From Abditibacteriota bacterium (GTDB lineage: Bacteria; Armatimonadota; UBA5829): 5,972 nt of DNA. Positions 5,848-5,972 of this stretch are shown here, piece after piece (the first letter of the stretch is position 1; every line of letters begins with the position of its first letter). The translations under genes and the position numbers were made by a program. The notes under the pieces were generated by a model. It was not told the origin of the DNA. It was given only the letters and a program-made list of their open reading frames with translations, and did no database searches. The stretch is taken from positions 1 to 5,972 of the forward strand of contig JAGDDM010000158.1 in assembly GCA_017958015.1 (NCBI GenBank). The letters are read 5' to 3'.

Positions 5848-5972
5848 ATGAAACGAATACTCTTGCTCCTCGCCCTCGCGGCACTCTGCGTCCCCGCCCA
5901 CAGCCGGGACTTCTCCTTCACCTACAACGGCCTGCCCTCCAGCACCGTTATCTCCGGCTGGAACAAAACCAC
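5848..5972 (+). CDS. Start of a secreted protein, runs off right edge
   Basis: Only 41 codons are present. They encode a clear signal peptide: MKRI, a hydrophobic core at 4-16, and probable cleavage after AHS at about residue 19. The mature start reads RDFSFTYNGLPSSTVISGW (20-38). The FSFTYxGxPSS...W pattern recalls the N-terminus of some secreted alpha-galactosidase-like glycoside hydrolases, but this is a memory-based resemblance over too few residues to assign function. GGAGG lies 5 nt upstream of the ATG, and the coding sequence shares the C-ending codon style of the operon. It is divergent from the small exported-protein gene across a 94-nt spacer. Confidence 0.75.
   Translation, partial: MKRILLLLALAALCVPAHSRDFSFTYNGLPSSTVISGWNKT

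Noticed and set aside
5754..5921. A longer N-terminus for the small exported protein
   Set aside because: It would run through the TTGACA promoter and the divergent gene's start, and would bury the signal peptide. The perfect AGGAGG points to the ATG at 5753.

Overview
The window looks like a bacterial chromosome segment of moderately high GC with strongly C-ending codons, Shine-Dalgarno-type ribosome binding sites and sigma-70-like promoters. The organism cannot be named from the sequence. My impression is an uncultured Gram-negative or early-branching lineage (Armatimonadota/Abditibacteriota, Synergistota or Lentisphaerota-like), but this rests only on remembered family resemblance. I see no mobile element, tRNA, rRNA or CRISPR array.

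Layout. (1) Bases 1-515, minus strand: the 5' part of a sodium-coupled neurotransmitter:sodium symporter (LeuT-like) gene that runs off the left edge. (2) Bases 516-756: an AT-rich divergent control region with two back-to-back promoters, each with a 17-bp spacer, plus a 15-bp palindrome in the leader of the rightward transcript. (3) Bases 757-5199, plus strand: a tightly packed five-gene operon. The genes are a DUF6754-type anchored protein, a polytopic membrane protein, a second anchored protein with a large ectodomain, a second polytopic membrane protein, and a DUF2142/GT39-like GT-C membrane glycosyltransferase. Intergenic gaps are 12 and 2 nt, followed by two ATGA overlaps. (4) Bases 5200-5306: a convergent intergenic region with a hairpin terminator. 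(5) Bases 5307-5753, minus strand: a small exported protein of unknown function. (6) Bases 5754-5847: a second divergent promoter region. (7) Bases 5848-5972, plus strand: the start of a secreted protein that runs off the right edge.

The operon is the notable part. Its first four genes encode products of nearly equal size (260-278 aa) that alternate between two designs: an ectodomain held by a membrane helix at each end, and a multi-helix membrane protein. The two ectodomains share a faint common pattern, which suggests an ancient duplication. The regular architecture and translational coupling suggest a membrane complex of unknown function. The co-transcribed lipid-linked-sugar type glycosyltransferase hints at a link to the cell envelope or surface glycans, but that link is inference.
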